DNA of 19,219 bases from JBDKTH01 sp964558295 (lineage in GTDB: Bacteria > Planctomycetota > Planctomycetia > Pirellulales > Thermoguttaceae). Shown in pieces: positions 7,774-14,751 of this stretch. Position numbers and translations under genes: made by a program. Position 1 is the first letter of the stretch. The number at the start of each line of letters is the position of its first letter. The notes below the pieces were generated by a model that was not told where the DNA came from, ran no database searches, and saw only the letters and a list, made by a program, of their open reading frames with translations. The DNA lies in assembly GCA_964558295.1 (NCBI GenBank), contig CAZLDQ010000112.1, positions 1-19,219 on the forward strand, given 5' to 3'.

Positions 7774-7880
7774 GAGGGATTCACCGCAGAGGACGCGGAG
7801 GGCTGAGACAAACAGGGAGAAGTGACTTCCTGCTGGTCTTCTGCAATTCTCCGCGGCTTCTGCGGTAATCTTGTTCCCTC
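7774..7880. repeat. REP-like palindromic element between asd and truA
   Basis: The arms ACCGCAGAGGACGCGGAG (7783-7800) and its complement at 7849-7866 match at 16 of 18 positions, with 48 bases between. Outside them GAGGGA and TCCCTC (7774-7880) extend the symmetry imperfectly. The CCGCAGAGGACGCGGAG text resembles dispersed REP/MITE-like repeats that I recall from many planctomycete and other bacterial genomes. It fills the asd-truA gap and could form a stable hairpin in the transcript. Confidence 0.6.
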
Positions 7881-7902
7881 AGGGTTGCTCTTGGACAGCG
7901 CC

Positions 7903-8913
7903 TTACTTGCCGGCGTGGGCGACCAGCCACTCGGCGATCTGGACGGCATTTGTGGCAGCGCCTTTGCGCAGGTTGTCGCTGACGCACCAGAAAGCCAAGC
8001 CATTCGGGCTCGAGAGGTCTTCGCGGATGCGGCCGATAAACGTCTCGTCCCGTCCGTCGCAATGGACCGGCATCGGGTAGACCTTGCGCGGCAGGTCGTC
8101 CATCAGCACGACGCCGGGCATGGCGGCGAACAGCTTCCTGGCTTCTTCGACCGTGATCTTGCGCTCGGTCTCTACGAGAATACTCTCGCTGTGGCAATTG
8201 CTCACCGGGATCCGTACACAAGTCGGGCAGACCTGGATCGAATCGTCGCCGAGGATCTTGCGGGTCTCATAGACCATCTTCATTTCCTCGGAGGTGTAGC
8301 CTTCATGTTTGGGGGAACCGATTTGCGGGATGCAGTTGAAGGCGATCGGATGGGGGAAGCACTCGTACTGGTACTCTTCGCCGTTGAGCTTGGAGCGGGT
8401 CCCGCCGACGAGATCCCGGCTGCCGACCAGTCCGGCGCCGCTTGTGGCCTGATAGGTGCTAACGATGACGCGGCGCACGCGAGCCGCGTCGTGCAGCGGT
8501 TTGAGGGCGACGACCATCTGCGTGGTTGAGCAGTTCGGGCTGGCGATGATTCCCTTGTGCTTCAAAGCGGCTTCGCCGTTGACCTCGGGGATTACCAGCG
8601 GGACGTTGGGGTCCATACGGAAGTAGGCGCTCTCGTCGATCACGACGCAGCCTTGCGCCACGGCACCGGGAATGAAGTCACGGGCCGTTTCATCAGGCGT
8701 GCTGCTGATCACCAGATCAACGCCCTTGAACACCTCGGGGCAAAGCTCTTCCACCGTATAGGTGCAGCCGGCAAAGGTAATCTTCTTTCCCGCGGAACGC
8801 TTGGAGGCGACGAACTTGATCTGCTTGAAGGGAAACTTGCGAGTTTCGAGCAGTTCACGGATGATGGTCCCCACAGCGCCGGTGGCGCCGACGACAGCGA
8901 CGGTCTCGTACAC
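7903..8913 (-). CDS. asd: Aspartate-semialdehyde dehydrogenase
   Basis: Asd reduces aspartyl phosphate to aspartate semialdehyde with NADPH, the branch point to lysine/diaminopimelate, threonine and methionine. The product is 336 residues, a normal length. Features are the Rossmann motif VAVVGATGAVG, SSTPDETARDFIPGA, and the active-site SPNCSTTQMVVALKPLH with its catalytic Cys. These are followed by VSTYQATSGAGLVG, CVRIPVSNCHSESI with the conserved His, and the terminal SDNLRKGAATNAVQIAEWL. The start is GTG 8913, supported by CGGAGG six bases upstream (8920-8925), one of the few clear Shine-Dalgarno sites here. A promoter lies at 8976-9005. It is first in the minus-strand run asd-truA-glycosyltransferase. 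Confidence 0.97.
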   Translation of the reverse strand: MYETVAVVGATGAVGTIIRELLETRKFPFKQIKFVASKRSAGKKITFAGCTYTVEELCPEVFKGVDLVISSTPDETARDFIPGAVAQGCVVIDESAYFRMDPNVPLVIPEVNGEAALKHKGIIASPNCSTTQMVVALKPLHDAARVRRVIVSTYQATSGAGLVGSRDLVGGTRSKLNGEEYQYECFPHPIAFNCIPQIGSPKHEGYTSEEMKMVYETRKILGDDSIQVCPTCVRIPVSNCHSESILVETERKITVEEARKLFAAMPGVVLMDDLPRKVYPMPVHCDGRDETFIGRIREDLSSPNGLAFWCVSDNLRKGAATNAVQIAEWLVAHAGK

Positions 8914-8975
8914 AGAAAGCCTCCGAAAAAAGCAGATCTTCTTGCCGGCTCGCCCTTCGAACCGGATAAACCCCT

Positions 8976-9005
8976 ATTATATGCAGAATCCGAAGGGTGG
9001 CTCAA
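8976..9005 (-). promoter_or_regulatory. asd promoter
   Basis: The minus strand has TTGAGC (plus 9000-9005), an 18-base spacer and a perfect TATAAT (plus 8976-8981), about 60 bases before the asd start codon. It is the best sigma-70-like promoter in the window for a minus-strand gene. CCCCTGCCCT at 9023-9032 lies just upstream. Confidence 0.6.
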
Positions 9006-9073
9006 TCCGTCTCTCCCCCTCCCCCCTGCCCTACCCCCTTTGCCCTGGGAAGGGACCGCGTGGAGAAACAACA

Positions 9074-9105
9074 AGCCCTCGTACCAGGGAGCTGGCACGA
9101 GGGCT
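9074..9105 (-). terminator. Rho-independent terminator of the TIGR03000 gene
   Basis: Read on the minus strand, AGCCCTCGTGCCA pairs with TGGTACGAGGGCT across a six-base loop. The 13-base-pair stem has one G-U type mismatch and is followed by TTGTTGTTT. It lies about 50 bases past the stop of the 9157-9972 gene. Confidence 0.7.
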
Positions 9106-9156
9106 GAAGGTATCATGATAAGCCGGCACGCGATGCTAGGCGGTTTGGCCCCCCGT

Positions 9157-9972
9157 TTAGTAGGTGGAGGCTACCGATTCGCGTGGAGCGGGGTTGAACC
9201 CGAACGCGACCCCCTCTTTGGCACCGGCGGTCATGAAGACCACCTTGGTCTCTTCGAGTGTCTTTCCGTCGCGAACGATTTGGGCACAGACCTCATACTT
9301 GTACGTCAGCCCGGGTTGCAGGTTGTGCGAAACGTATTCCCGTTTACTGCCAGTGCTTTGGGTGGGCAGGCCGTTGATCATCACGCGCGCATCGGCCGGG
9401 ACCCAGATGGTCAGCAGGGCGCTGGAGGCCCGGGTAGGAAGCAGTTGGGTGCGTGCTCCCGGCTCGGCTGGCGTCGGGGCGGGAGGATTATAGTTGTTCG
9501 GCTTCAGCGGCTCAGGGGGGAGAGGTGTCTCAGCCGGCTTTCCGGGCGCAGAAGGGGACGATTGGGGGGGAGCGACCGTCGGGAGCGGTGCCGGGCTGAT
9601 CGGAGGCTTGGCCGAACCGGTTGAAACCGGGCCTGGGGCTGTGGCGGCACAACAATCAGCGAAGGGTTCACAACAGGCATCCCAGCAGCAACCGGTCCAC
9701 CGATACCCCCAGCAGGGTGAAAACCAGCCGAGCGGGACACTGAGTAAGCGGCGGACGGGGCCGACGCAGCAAGCAAAGCATGGATCACAACAGGCACAGC
9801 ACGGATCACAACAGGCAAAATCGCCCGGGGTGCAGCAACAGGTCGGCGGCACGCCGCAGCCCAGCAGCCAGGGACGCCAGTACGAGAAAGCGTCGGCCTG
9901 GGAGACGCCGATTGTGAGCAGTCCGATTGCCATCCCGCTGAGAATGAGAGATTTCCACGTTGATTGAGTCAT
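9157..9972 (-). CDS. Secreted Cys-rich protein with TIGR03000 domain
   Basis: A 271-residue exported protein of unknown function. An N-terminal signal peptide (about residues 1-28, KSLILSGMAIGLLTIGVSQADA) is followed by a strongly Cys-rich region (about 39-112) with repeated CCDPC/ACC units. A Pro-rich linker (about 113-180) comes next. The C-terminal module contains LTIWVPADARVMINGLPTQSTG and LQPGLTYKYEVCAQIVRDGKTLEE, which fit TIGR03000, a domain described from Planctomycetes. In that family the VPADAxVxINGxxT strand and the YxYxVxAxxxRDGK strand are the recognisable parts. The start is ATG 9972, with GGGAG about nine bases upstream. It is monocistronic with its own terminator. A surface or cell-wall role via disulfides is only inferred. 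Confidence 0.8.
   Translation of the reverse strand: MTQSTWKSLILSGMAIGLLTIGVSQADAFSYWRPWLLGCGVPPTCCCTPGDFACCDPCCACCDPCFACCVGPVRRLLSVPLGWFSPCWGYRWTGCCWDACCEPFADCCAATAPGPVSTGSAKPPISPAPLPTVAPPQSSPSAPGKPAETPLPPEPLKPNNYNPPAPTPAEPGARTQLLPTRASSALLTIWVPADARVMINGLPTQSTGSKREYVSHNLQPGLTYKYEVCAQIVRDGKTLEETKVVFMTAGAKEGVAFGFNPAPRESVASTY
9782..9817 (-). repeat. 21-bp tandem repeat encoding CCDPC units
   Basis: GGATCACAACAGGCA (plus strand) occurs at 9782-9796 and again at 9803-9817, a 21-base period in frame with the TIGR03000 gene. It encodes successive CCDPC-ACC heptapeptides. Degenerate versions flank it on both sides. Confidence 0.7.
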
Positions 9973-10025
9973 CGTTTTTTACTCCCTCTACACAGATCAA
10001 GAGATACCCCTTGCGGGCTCTTTCT

Positions 10026-10053
10026 AACATAGCAATGCTAGCACACGAATCAA
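10026..10053 (-). promoter_or_regulatory. Putative promoter of the TIGR03000 gene
   Basis: On the minus strand TTGATT (plus 10048-10053) and TATGTT (plus 10026-10031) are 16 bases apart, leaving a leader of roughly 45 bases before ATG 9972. Confidence 0.4.
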
Positions 10054-10105
10054 GTAGGATGCGTAGGATTGTCGGGGGATGAGGCCTGTAGGGAATGGGT
10101 AGGTT

Positions 10106-10133
10106 TTGCGATTTTTCCCTTGCGCGGTAAGAT
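10106..10133 (+). promoter_or_regulatory. Putative rodA promoter
   Basis: TTGCGA (10106-10111), a 16-base spacer and TAAGAT (10128-10133) precede the rodA-like start by about 55 bases. It is divergent from the promoter of the TIGR03000 gene. Confidence 0.4.
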
Positions 10134-10188
10134 TAGTGCCCTTAAAACGTTGGGCTGATCGTCGTTGACTTTTCCCCCCACGTGCCTG

Positions 10189-11313
10189 ATGAAACCTGTC
10201 GCCTGGATTCAGCGGCTCCCTTGGTCCATGGTGGGCGTTGCTGTGTTGTTGATGATCGTCGGCTGGGTGGGGATTGCCCGGTGTGAAGAACTGGCCGAGG
10301 GGAGCGGTCGTTTTCTGCGTCAGCAAATCGTCTGGTCAATACTGGCCATTGCGGTGATGTTCCTGCTGAGTCTTCCGAGTTACCGGGTGCTCTGCCGGTG
10401 GAGTCCGGCGGTGTTTGGGGGGGCCCTGCTGCTTCTGGTACTGGTGTACTTCTTTCCGCCGATCAACGGCGCGCGGCGTTGGATTCGCCTTGGACCTCTG
10501 GGTGTGCAGCCCTCGGAGTTTGCCAAGGTGGCCTTTGTGCTCGTCTTGGCGCGCTATTTGATGTATCGGGACAACTATCGCCGTTTCCTGGGGCTGCTGC
10601 TTCCCTTGGCGATTACCTTGGTGCCGGTGGTGTTGATTCTGCGCGAGCCGGACTTGGGGACGGCGATGGTTTTCCTGCCCGTCTTCTTTGTAATGCTGTT
10701 TGCCGCCGGGGCGCGGCGGATTGATCTGGCGAAGCTGGTGTTCGTTGGGGCGGCCGCCCTGCCCTTTCTCTGGACGCAGATGAGTCTGGAACAGCAGTCG
10801 CGGGTCACGGCCCTGTTTGAGCCTTCGGGGCCTGGCGAGTCGGTGAGCCCGGAGGCTTATCATCTACGGCAGGCCAAGCAGATGGTTGCCTTGGGGAATG
10901 TCTGGGGCAGCCTTTTCATGGGGCCGGCGGTTGACGACCCTACGGTCTATCATCTTCCCGAGGCGCGAAGCGATTTTATCTTCTGTGTATTGGGCGAGCG
11001 GTTGGGGCTGCCAGGATTGGCCGTGATCCTTGGGCTCTATGTCCTGCTTGTCTGGCGCGGATTGGCGGTGGCGGCGGCCACGCGCGAACCGTTCGGACGC
11101 CTAGTCGCCGTTGGGCTGACGGCGGTGCTGGCCGTGCAGGTGCTGATCAATACGGGGATGACGGTCGGGCTATTGCCGATCACCGGGATTCCGTTGCCGT
11201 TTCTGAGTTATGGCGGGTCGGGGCTTTTGGCCCAAGGATGCTCGTTGGGCTTGCTGCTGAACATCGGCCTACGCCCTGGGTATGAGTTGGCCGGGGAGCC
11301 GTTCCGGTATTGA
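10189..11313 (+). CDS. rodA: RodA-like SEDS peptidoglycan polymerase
   Basis: SEDS proteins polymerise lipid II into glycan strands in partnership with a class B penicillin-binding protein. The product is 374 residues from ATG 10189 (a TTG eight codons upstream is possible) with about ten hydrophobic segments. Diagnostic stretches are NGARRWIRLGPLGVQPSEFAK, LREPDLGTAMVFLPVFF and LPEARSDFIFCVLGERLG. Another is MTVGLLPITGIPLPFLSYGG, where ITGIPLPF fits RodA rather than FtsW, which usually has TKGLTLPL. The loop containing PEARSDFIF replaces the usual PEQHTDFIF. There are no mreBCD or PBP2 genes beside it. Its 3' end overlaps the convergent pcm by 45 bases. The SEDS family is certain; RodA over FtsW is likely. 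Confidence 0.88.
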   Translation: MKPVAWIQRLPWSMVGVAVLLMIVGWVGIARCEELAEGSGRFLRQQIVWSILAIAVMFLLSLPSYRVLCRWSPAVFGGALLLLVLVYFFPPINGARRWIRLGPLGVQPSEFAKVAFVLVLARYLMYRDNYRRFLGLLLPLAITLVPVVLILREPDLGTAMVFLPVFFVMLFAAGARRIDLAKLVFVGAAALPFLWTQMSLEQQSRVTALFEPSGPGESVSPEAYHLRQAKQMVALGNVWGSLFMGPAVDDPTVYHLPEARSDFIFCVLGERLGLPGLAVILGLYVLLVWRGLAVAAATREPFGRLVAVGLTAVLAVQVLINTGMTVGLLPITGIPLPFLSYGGSGLLAQGCSLGLLLNIGLRPGYELAGEPFRY

Positions 11314-12549
11314 GTTTGTTTGGTTGCTCGATTGGATCGCTTCGATCTTAATCGCATCGACGGAGAGCTTCCCGATGGCACCCTGCATGCCGATGTAGAC
11401 GATCACTTCGCGAGCACGCGAGGGAACGTCGAGGACCGCCGTCTTTTGTTGCCAGGCGAAGGTGCCTCGCCACGGGCCCACCCGGGCTTCGCCCAGTGAG
11501 TTGCGGTTTTCGTCGTAGAAGGTGAAGACGAGGGCGGGGAGTTGGGACGCGTTTTGACCGGGGCGGATCTCTTCGCCGCGGGCATACAAGGAGACCTTCA
11601 ACTGCGGGACGTCGCGGCCGCTGACTGCCAGGCCTTGGAGGGCCTGGGCCCCACGGCCCGGCTCGTTATTGCTGAACGTGATGTAGTTCTTGCCAGAGGG
11701 GCAGTTGCCGTCGGTCATCACCTGCAGTTGACGTTGATAATGCCAACTGGTCGGTTCGGGCGGTTCGCCGAAGACCTCTTCGAAGTCGCCGTTGCGGATC
11801 TCCGGATGCAGCGGATCGGGCAGGACCTGACGACGCGATTCGGCCTCGCCGGTCATCGGAACAAATAACGTGGGTCGCAAAGCCTCCTGGACCAGTTGGC
11901 CGTTGACTTTTTTCAGCAGGTAGAGGGTCTGTTGGTAACGTTCACCGACCGGAATCACCATGCGGCCGCCCTCCTTGAGCTGTTCGATGAGTGGTTGCGG
12001 CACGCGTTCGGGCGAACAGGTGACGATGATCTTATCGAACGGTGCATGCTCAGGCCACCCCTTGAAGCCGTCGCCGACCATGGCGTGGACATTGTCATAG
12101 TGCAATTGCCGCAAGACCCTCGCTGCTCGCCGTCCCAAGGGCTCGACGATCTCGATCGTGTAGACTTCGCGAACCAAGGGGCTGAGCACGGCCGCCTGGT
12201 AGCCGCTGCCAGTGCCGATCTCCAAAACTTTATCGGTCGGTTGGGGATCGAGCTGTTCGGTCATGTAGGCGACGACAAACGGGGGGGAGATGGTCTGCCC
12301 TTCGCCGATCGGTAACGCCATGTCGAAGTAGGCGTATTTGCGCTGCGCGAGTGGCATGAATTCGTGACGCGGCGTGTTGCGCATGGCGGCAATGACCCGC
12401 GGGTTCTTGACCCCGGCGTTGACAATCTCGTCATCGACCATCCGGTTCCGTTCACGCTCGAAGGCGTGGCGGTTCTGCGAACTGGCTTTTTCTGGGGCAG
12501 CCGCCAGAAAGCCGAGGAGGGCGAACCACCAGAGGATGCGTCGGATCAT
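11269..12549 (-). CDS. pcm: Exported protein-L-isoaspartate O-methyltransferase with C-terminal extension
   Basis: Pcm methylates L-isoaspartyl residues using S-adenosylmethionine to repair aged proteins. The product is 426 residues from ATG 12549, twice the usual 210. Residues 1-24 form a signal-peptide-like segment (MIRRILWWFALLGFLAAA). The catalytic domain spans about 30-235, with GEGQTISPPFVVAYMTEQL, the SAM loop VLEIGTGSGYQAAVL, and VTCSPERVPQPLIEQLKEGG ending in GRMVIPVG. Residues 245-405 form a second domain beginning NGDFEEVF and ending SVDAIKIEA, which resembles carbohydrate-binding-module-like jelly-roll folds. Open frame upstream to 12669 is not protein-like. It converges on rodA with 45 bases of overlap. 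An exported SAM-dependent enzyme is odd; the segment could instead be a membrane anchor. Confidence 0.88.
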   Translation of the reverse strand: MIRRILWWFALLGFLAAAPEKASSQNRHAFERERNRMVDDEIVNAGVKNPRVIAAMRNTPRHEFMPLAQRKYAYFDMALPIGEGQTISPPFVVAYMTEQLDPQPTDKVLEIGTGSGYQAAVLSPLVREVYTIEIVEPLGRRAARVLRQLHYDNVHAMVGDGFKGWPEHAPFDKIIVTCSPERVPQPLIEQLKEGGRMVIPVGERYQQTLYLLKKVNGQLVQEALRPTLFVPMTGEAESRRQVLPDPLHPEIRNGDFEEVFGEPPEPTSWHYQRQLQVMTDGNCPSGKNYITFSNNEPGRGAQALQGLAVSGRDVPQLKVSLYARGEEIRPGQNASQLPALVFTFYDENRNSLGEARVGPWRGTFAWQQKTAVLDVPSRAREVIVYIGMQGAIGKLSVDAIKIEAIQSSNQTNSIPERLPGQLIPRA

Positions 12550-12745
12550 GGGACTGTCTCCGTGCGACTGAAATCGTCGGGCAATCCAGCCGTTTTGCCT
12601 CGATGCGTGTATCGGGTACTCAGGATTTTGGCGATTCTGGCCATCGCCCGGTACAAGTGCCGGGGCCAAATGGGGGCTGTGGATTACCCAATTGCTTGCT
12701 TTACTAGTATGGATTACGTTGGCGACCGATTCTGTGCTGTTCCCC

Positions 12746-12776
12746 TCTATATTCGGACAGTGAGAATTGTCATAAT
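12746..12776. promoter_or_regulatory. Divergent promoter region between pcm and the radical SAM gene
   Basis: The 270-base gap 12550-12819 is AT-richer around 12690-12819. On the minus strand ATGACA (plus 12768-12773) and TATAGA (plus 12746-12751) are 16 bases apart and could serve pcm. On the plus strand CATAAT (12771-12776) is a possible -10 for the radical SAM gene, without a good -35. Both are weak. Nothing else is seen in the gap. Confidence 0.3.
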
Positions 12777-12819
12777 TGAAACGATAGTCCTTGGGCCCTA
12801 GCCATAGATCAGTACATTA

Positions 12820-14628
12820 ATGATCAATCAGTCGCTTAAAAGCCAAATCGTCACCAAGATATTGCCCAGAGTGTTGACACCTGGTCAGTATATTGGGGGG
12901 GAATTGAACGCGGTTGTCAAGGATTCTCGTCATGTGAGAGGAAGAGTCTGCTTGGCCTTTCCGGACCTCTACACGATCGGGATGAGTAATCACGGCCTGC
13001 AGGTGCTCTATCAAGCGATGAACCAGCGGGAAGACTGGGGTTGCGAGCGAGTCTTTGCTCCGGGGATTGACATGGAGCAGCTTTTGCGCGAGCACAAGCT
13101 GCCGCTCTATAGCCTGGAGACCTTTACCCCCCTGGTGGAGTTTGATGTCTTGGGGGTTACGCTTCAGCATGACCTGTCGTACGCGAACGTGTTGACGATC
13201 CTCGACCTGGGCGGTGTGCCCTTGCGTGTGGAGGAGCGGTCCATTGAGCATCCGTTGGTGATTGCCGGCGGGCCGTGTGTGCAGAACCCGGAGCCGATGG
13301 CGCGGTTTATCGATCTGTTCGTGGTGGGGGACGGTGAGGAGGCCTTGCCGGAGGTCTGCGAGGAGTGGCTTCGGTTGAAGACGGCCGGGCAAGATCGCGA
13401 GTCGGCCCTGGCTGGGTTGGCTGCGAGGTTTCCATTTGCCTATGTGCCCCGGTTCTACGCGCCCGAGTATGACGCGCGAGGTCGGGCCCGGGCGCCTCGA
13501 CCGCTTCGCGACGATGTGCCGTCGGAGGTCCGGCCGGCCGTGGTCGAGGATCTCGATGCGGTGCCGCTTCCCACGTCGCCGGTCGTTCCCAACGTGGAAT
13601 CGGTTCAAGATCGGATTGCCATTGAGATCATGCGAGGCTGTCCCTGGCGGTGCCGTTTCTGTCAGAGCACGACGATCAAGCGGCCGTTGCGGTTTCGGCG
13701 GGTGGAGACGATTGTCGAGGCGGCCTTGGAGTCGTATCGCAACACGGGTTACAACGAGATGTCGCTCTTGTCGCTTTCCACGAGCGACTACCCGCATTTC
13801 GAGGAGTTGATGCATCGACTGCAAGCGACTTTTCGGCCGTTGGGCGTGGGGATTTCCGTGCCGAGCTTGCGGGTTAACGAGCAGTTGCAGACGATCAGCG
13901 ATCTGGTCAACACGGACCGCCATTCTGGTCTGACGTTGGCCCCTGAGGTCGCACGAGATGACATGCGCGAGCAGATCGGCAAGCAGATCAAGAATGAGGT
14001 CTTGTTTGAAGGTTGTCGCAATGCGTTTCGGCAAGGCTTTCATCGCGTGAAGCTCTATTTCATGTGCGGTTTTCCCGGTGAACGGGCGGAAGATCTGGAC
14101 GGGATGATCGACATGGCCGAGACGATCTCGCGAATTGGCAAGGAAGTCACGGGGCGATTTGTCACGGTGGTCGTCAGTGTGTCGAACTTCATTCCCAAGC
14201 CTCACACGCCGTTTCAATGGAACGGGATGCAAACCCGGGAGTACTTCCGACATGCCCATCAGTATTTGCGTCAGCGGCGGCGGCTGCGCTGCGTGGAGGT
14301 GAAGTGTCACGATATCGAGGGGAGTCTGTTGGAGGGGGTCTTGTCGCGAGGCGACCGTCGTTTGGGCGAGGCGATTGAACTGGCTTGGCGTCGGGGGGCC
14401 CGCTTCGACTCGTGGAGCGACCGTCAACAGCCTGAACTCTGGTGGCAAGCCTTGGCGGAAACGGGGATTGACGTCGAACAGGTGCTGCACGAACCGTATG
14501 CGATCGATGCCTCGCTCCCCTGGGACCGGATCACAATTCGTCAAGGCCGGGACTACCTTTGCCGGGAATACGCCCGCGCGGTGGAACAGCTGGCGAAGAT
14601 GCAGGGTGGGACACCGGTGGAGGAGTAG
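12820..14628 (+). CDS. TIGR03960-type radical SAM protein
   Basis: A 602-residue radical SAM enzyme of uncharacterised function. The N-terminal 230 residues resemble the B12-binding-like fold of such proteins (AFPDLYTIGMSNHGLQVLYQ, VLGVTLQHDLSYANVLTILD, VIAGGPCVQNPEPMARFID, DLFVVGDGEEALPEV). The radical SAM core starts at GCPWRCRFCQS with C274, C278 and C281 as a Cx3Cx2C cluster ligand set. It continues through MSLLSLSTSDYPHFEEL, SVPSLRVNEQL, HSGLTLAPEVARDDMREQI, VKLYFMCGFPGE and VSNFIPKPHTPFQW, typical of this family. The usual companion is a DUF2344 domain, fused or adjacent; none is here. The start is ATG 12820. The minus-strand open frame across it is a shadow. Downstream, after a promoter, comes the HAD gene. 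Confidence 0.9.
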   Translation: MINQSLKSQIVTKILPRVLTPGQYIGGELNAVVKDSRHVRGRVCLAFPDLYTIGMSNHGLQVLYQAMNQREDWGCERVFAPGIDMEQLLREHKLPLYSLETFTPLVEFDVLGVTLQHDLSYANVLTILDLGGVPLRVEERSIEHPLVIAGGPCVQNPEPMARFIDLFVVGDGEEALPEVCEEWLRLKTAGQDRESALAGLAARFPFAYVPRFYAPEYDARGRARAPRPLRDDVPSEVRPAVVEDLDAVPLPTSPVVPNVESVQDRIAIEIMRGCPWRCRFCQSTTIKRPLRFRRVETIVEAALESYRNTGYNEMSLLSLSTSDYPHFEELMHRLQATFRPLGVGISVPSLRVNEQLQTISDLVNTDRHSGLTLAPEVARDDMREQIGKQIKNEVLFEGCRNAFRQGFHRVKLYFMCGFPGERAEDLDGMIDMAETISRIGKEVTGRFVTVVVSVSNFIPKPHTPFQWNGMQTREYFRHAHQYLRQRRRLRCVEVKCHDIEGSLLEGVLSRGDRRLGEAIELAWRRGARFDSWSDRQQPELWWQALAETGIDVEQVLHEPYAIDASLPWDRITIRQGRDYLCREYARAVEQLAKMQGGTPVEE

Positions 14629-14659
14629 ACTGTCTGGGGGGCGGGGCCGAGCCGCACCC

Positions 14660-14688
14660 GTGTTGGCTTGATCGATTGGCGTTATAAT
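14660..14688 (+). promoter_or_regulatory. Promoter of the HAD phosphatase gene
   Basis: A perfect TATAAT at 14683-14688 lies 63 bases before the HAD start. The upstream GTGTTGGCTTG offers only a weak -35 (TTG at 14663-14665). CCCCTGCCCT sits at 14702-14711, in the presumed leader. Confidence 0.5.
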
Positions 14689-14751
14689 CAACCTGTGTAG
14701 TCCCCTGCCCTGCCCCGGAATCTGTTCGTGTTTCTGTGAGTAGCGTGACGC

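Noticed and set aside
8557..9624. A 355-codon plus-strand open frame across asd, its promoter and the TIGR03000 gene
   Set aside because: It is antisense to two genes with clear families and crosses the terminator and promoter region.
12550..12669. In-frame 40-residue extension of Pcm
   Set aside because: It would bury the signal-peptide-like MIRRILWWFALLGF segment; its sequence is Arg/Pro-rich and non-coding in character.
12817..14691. A 624-codon minus-strand open frame opposite the radical SAM gene
   Set aside because: It is rich in Arg, His, Pro and Gln with no domain-like pattern and lies exactly antisense to a well-supported gene; this is expected in GC-rich DNA.
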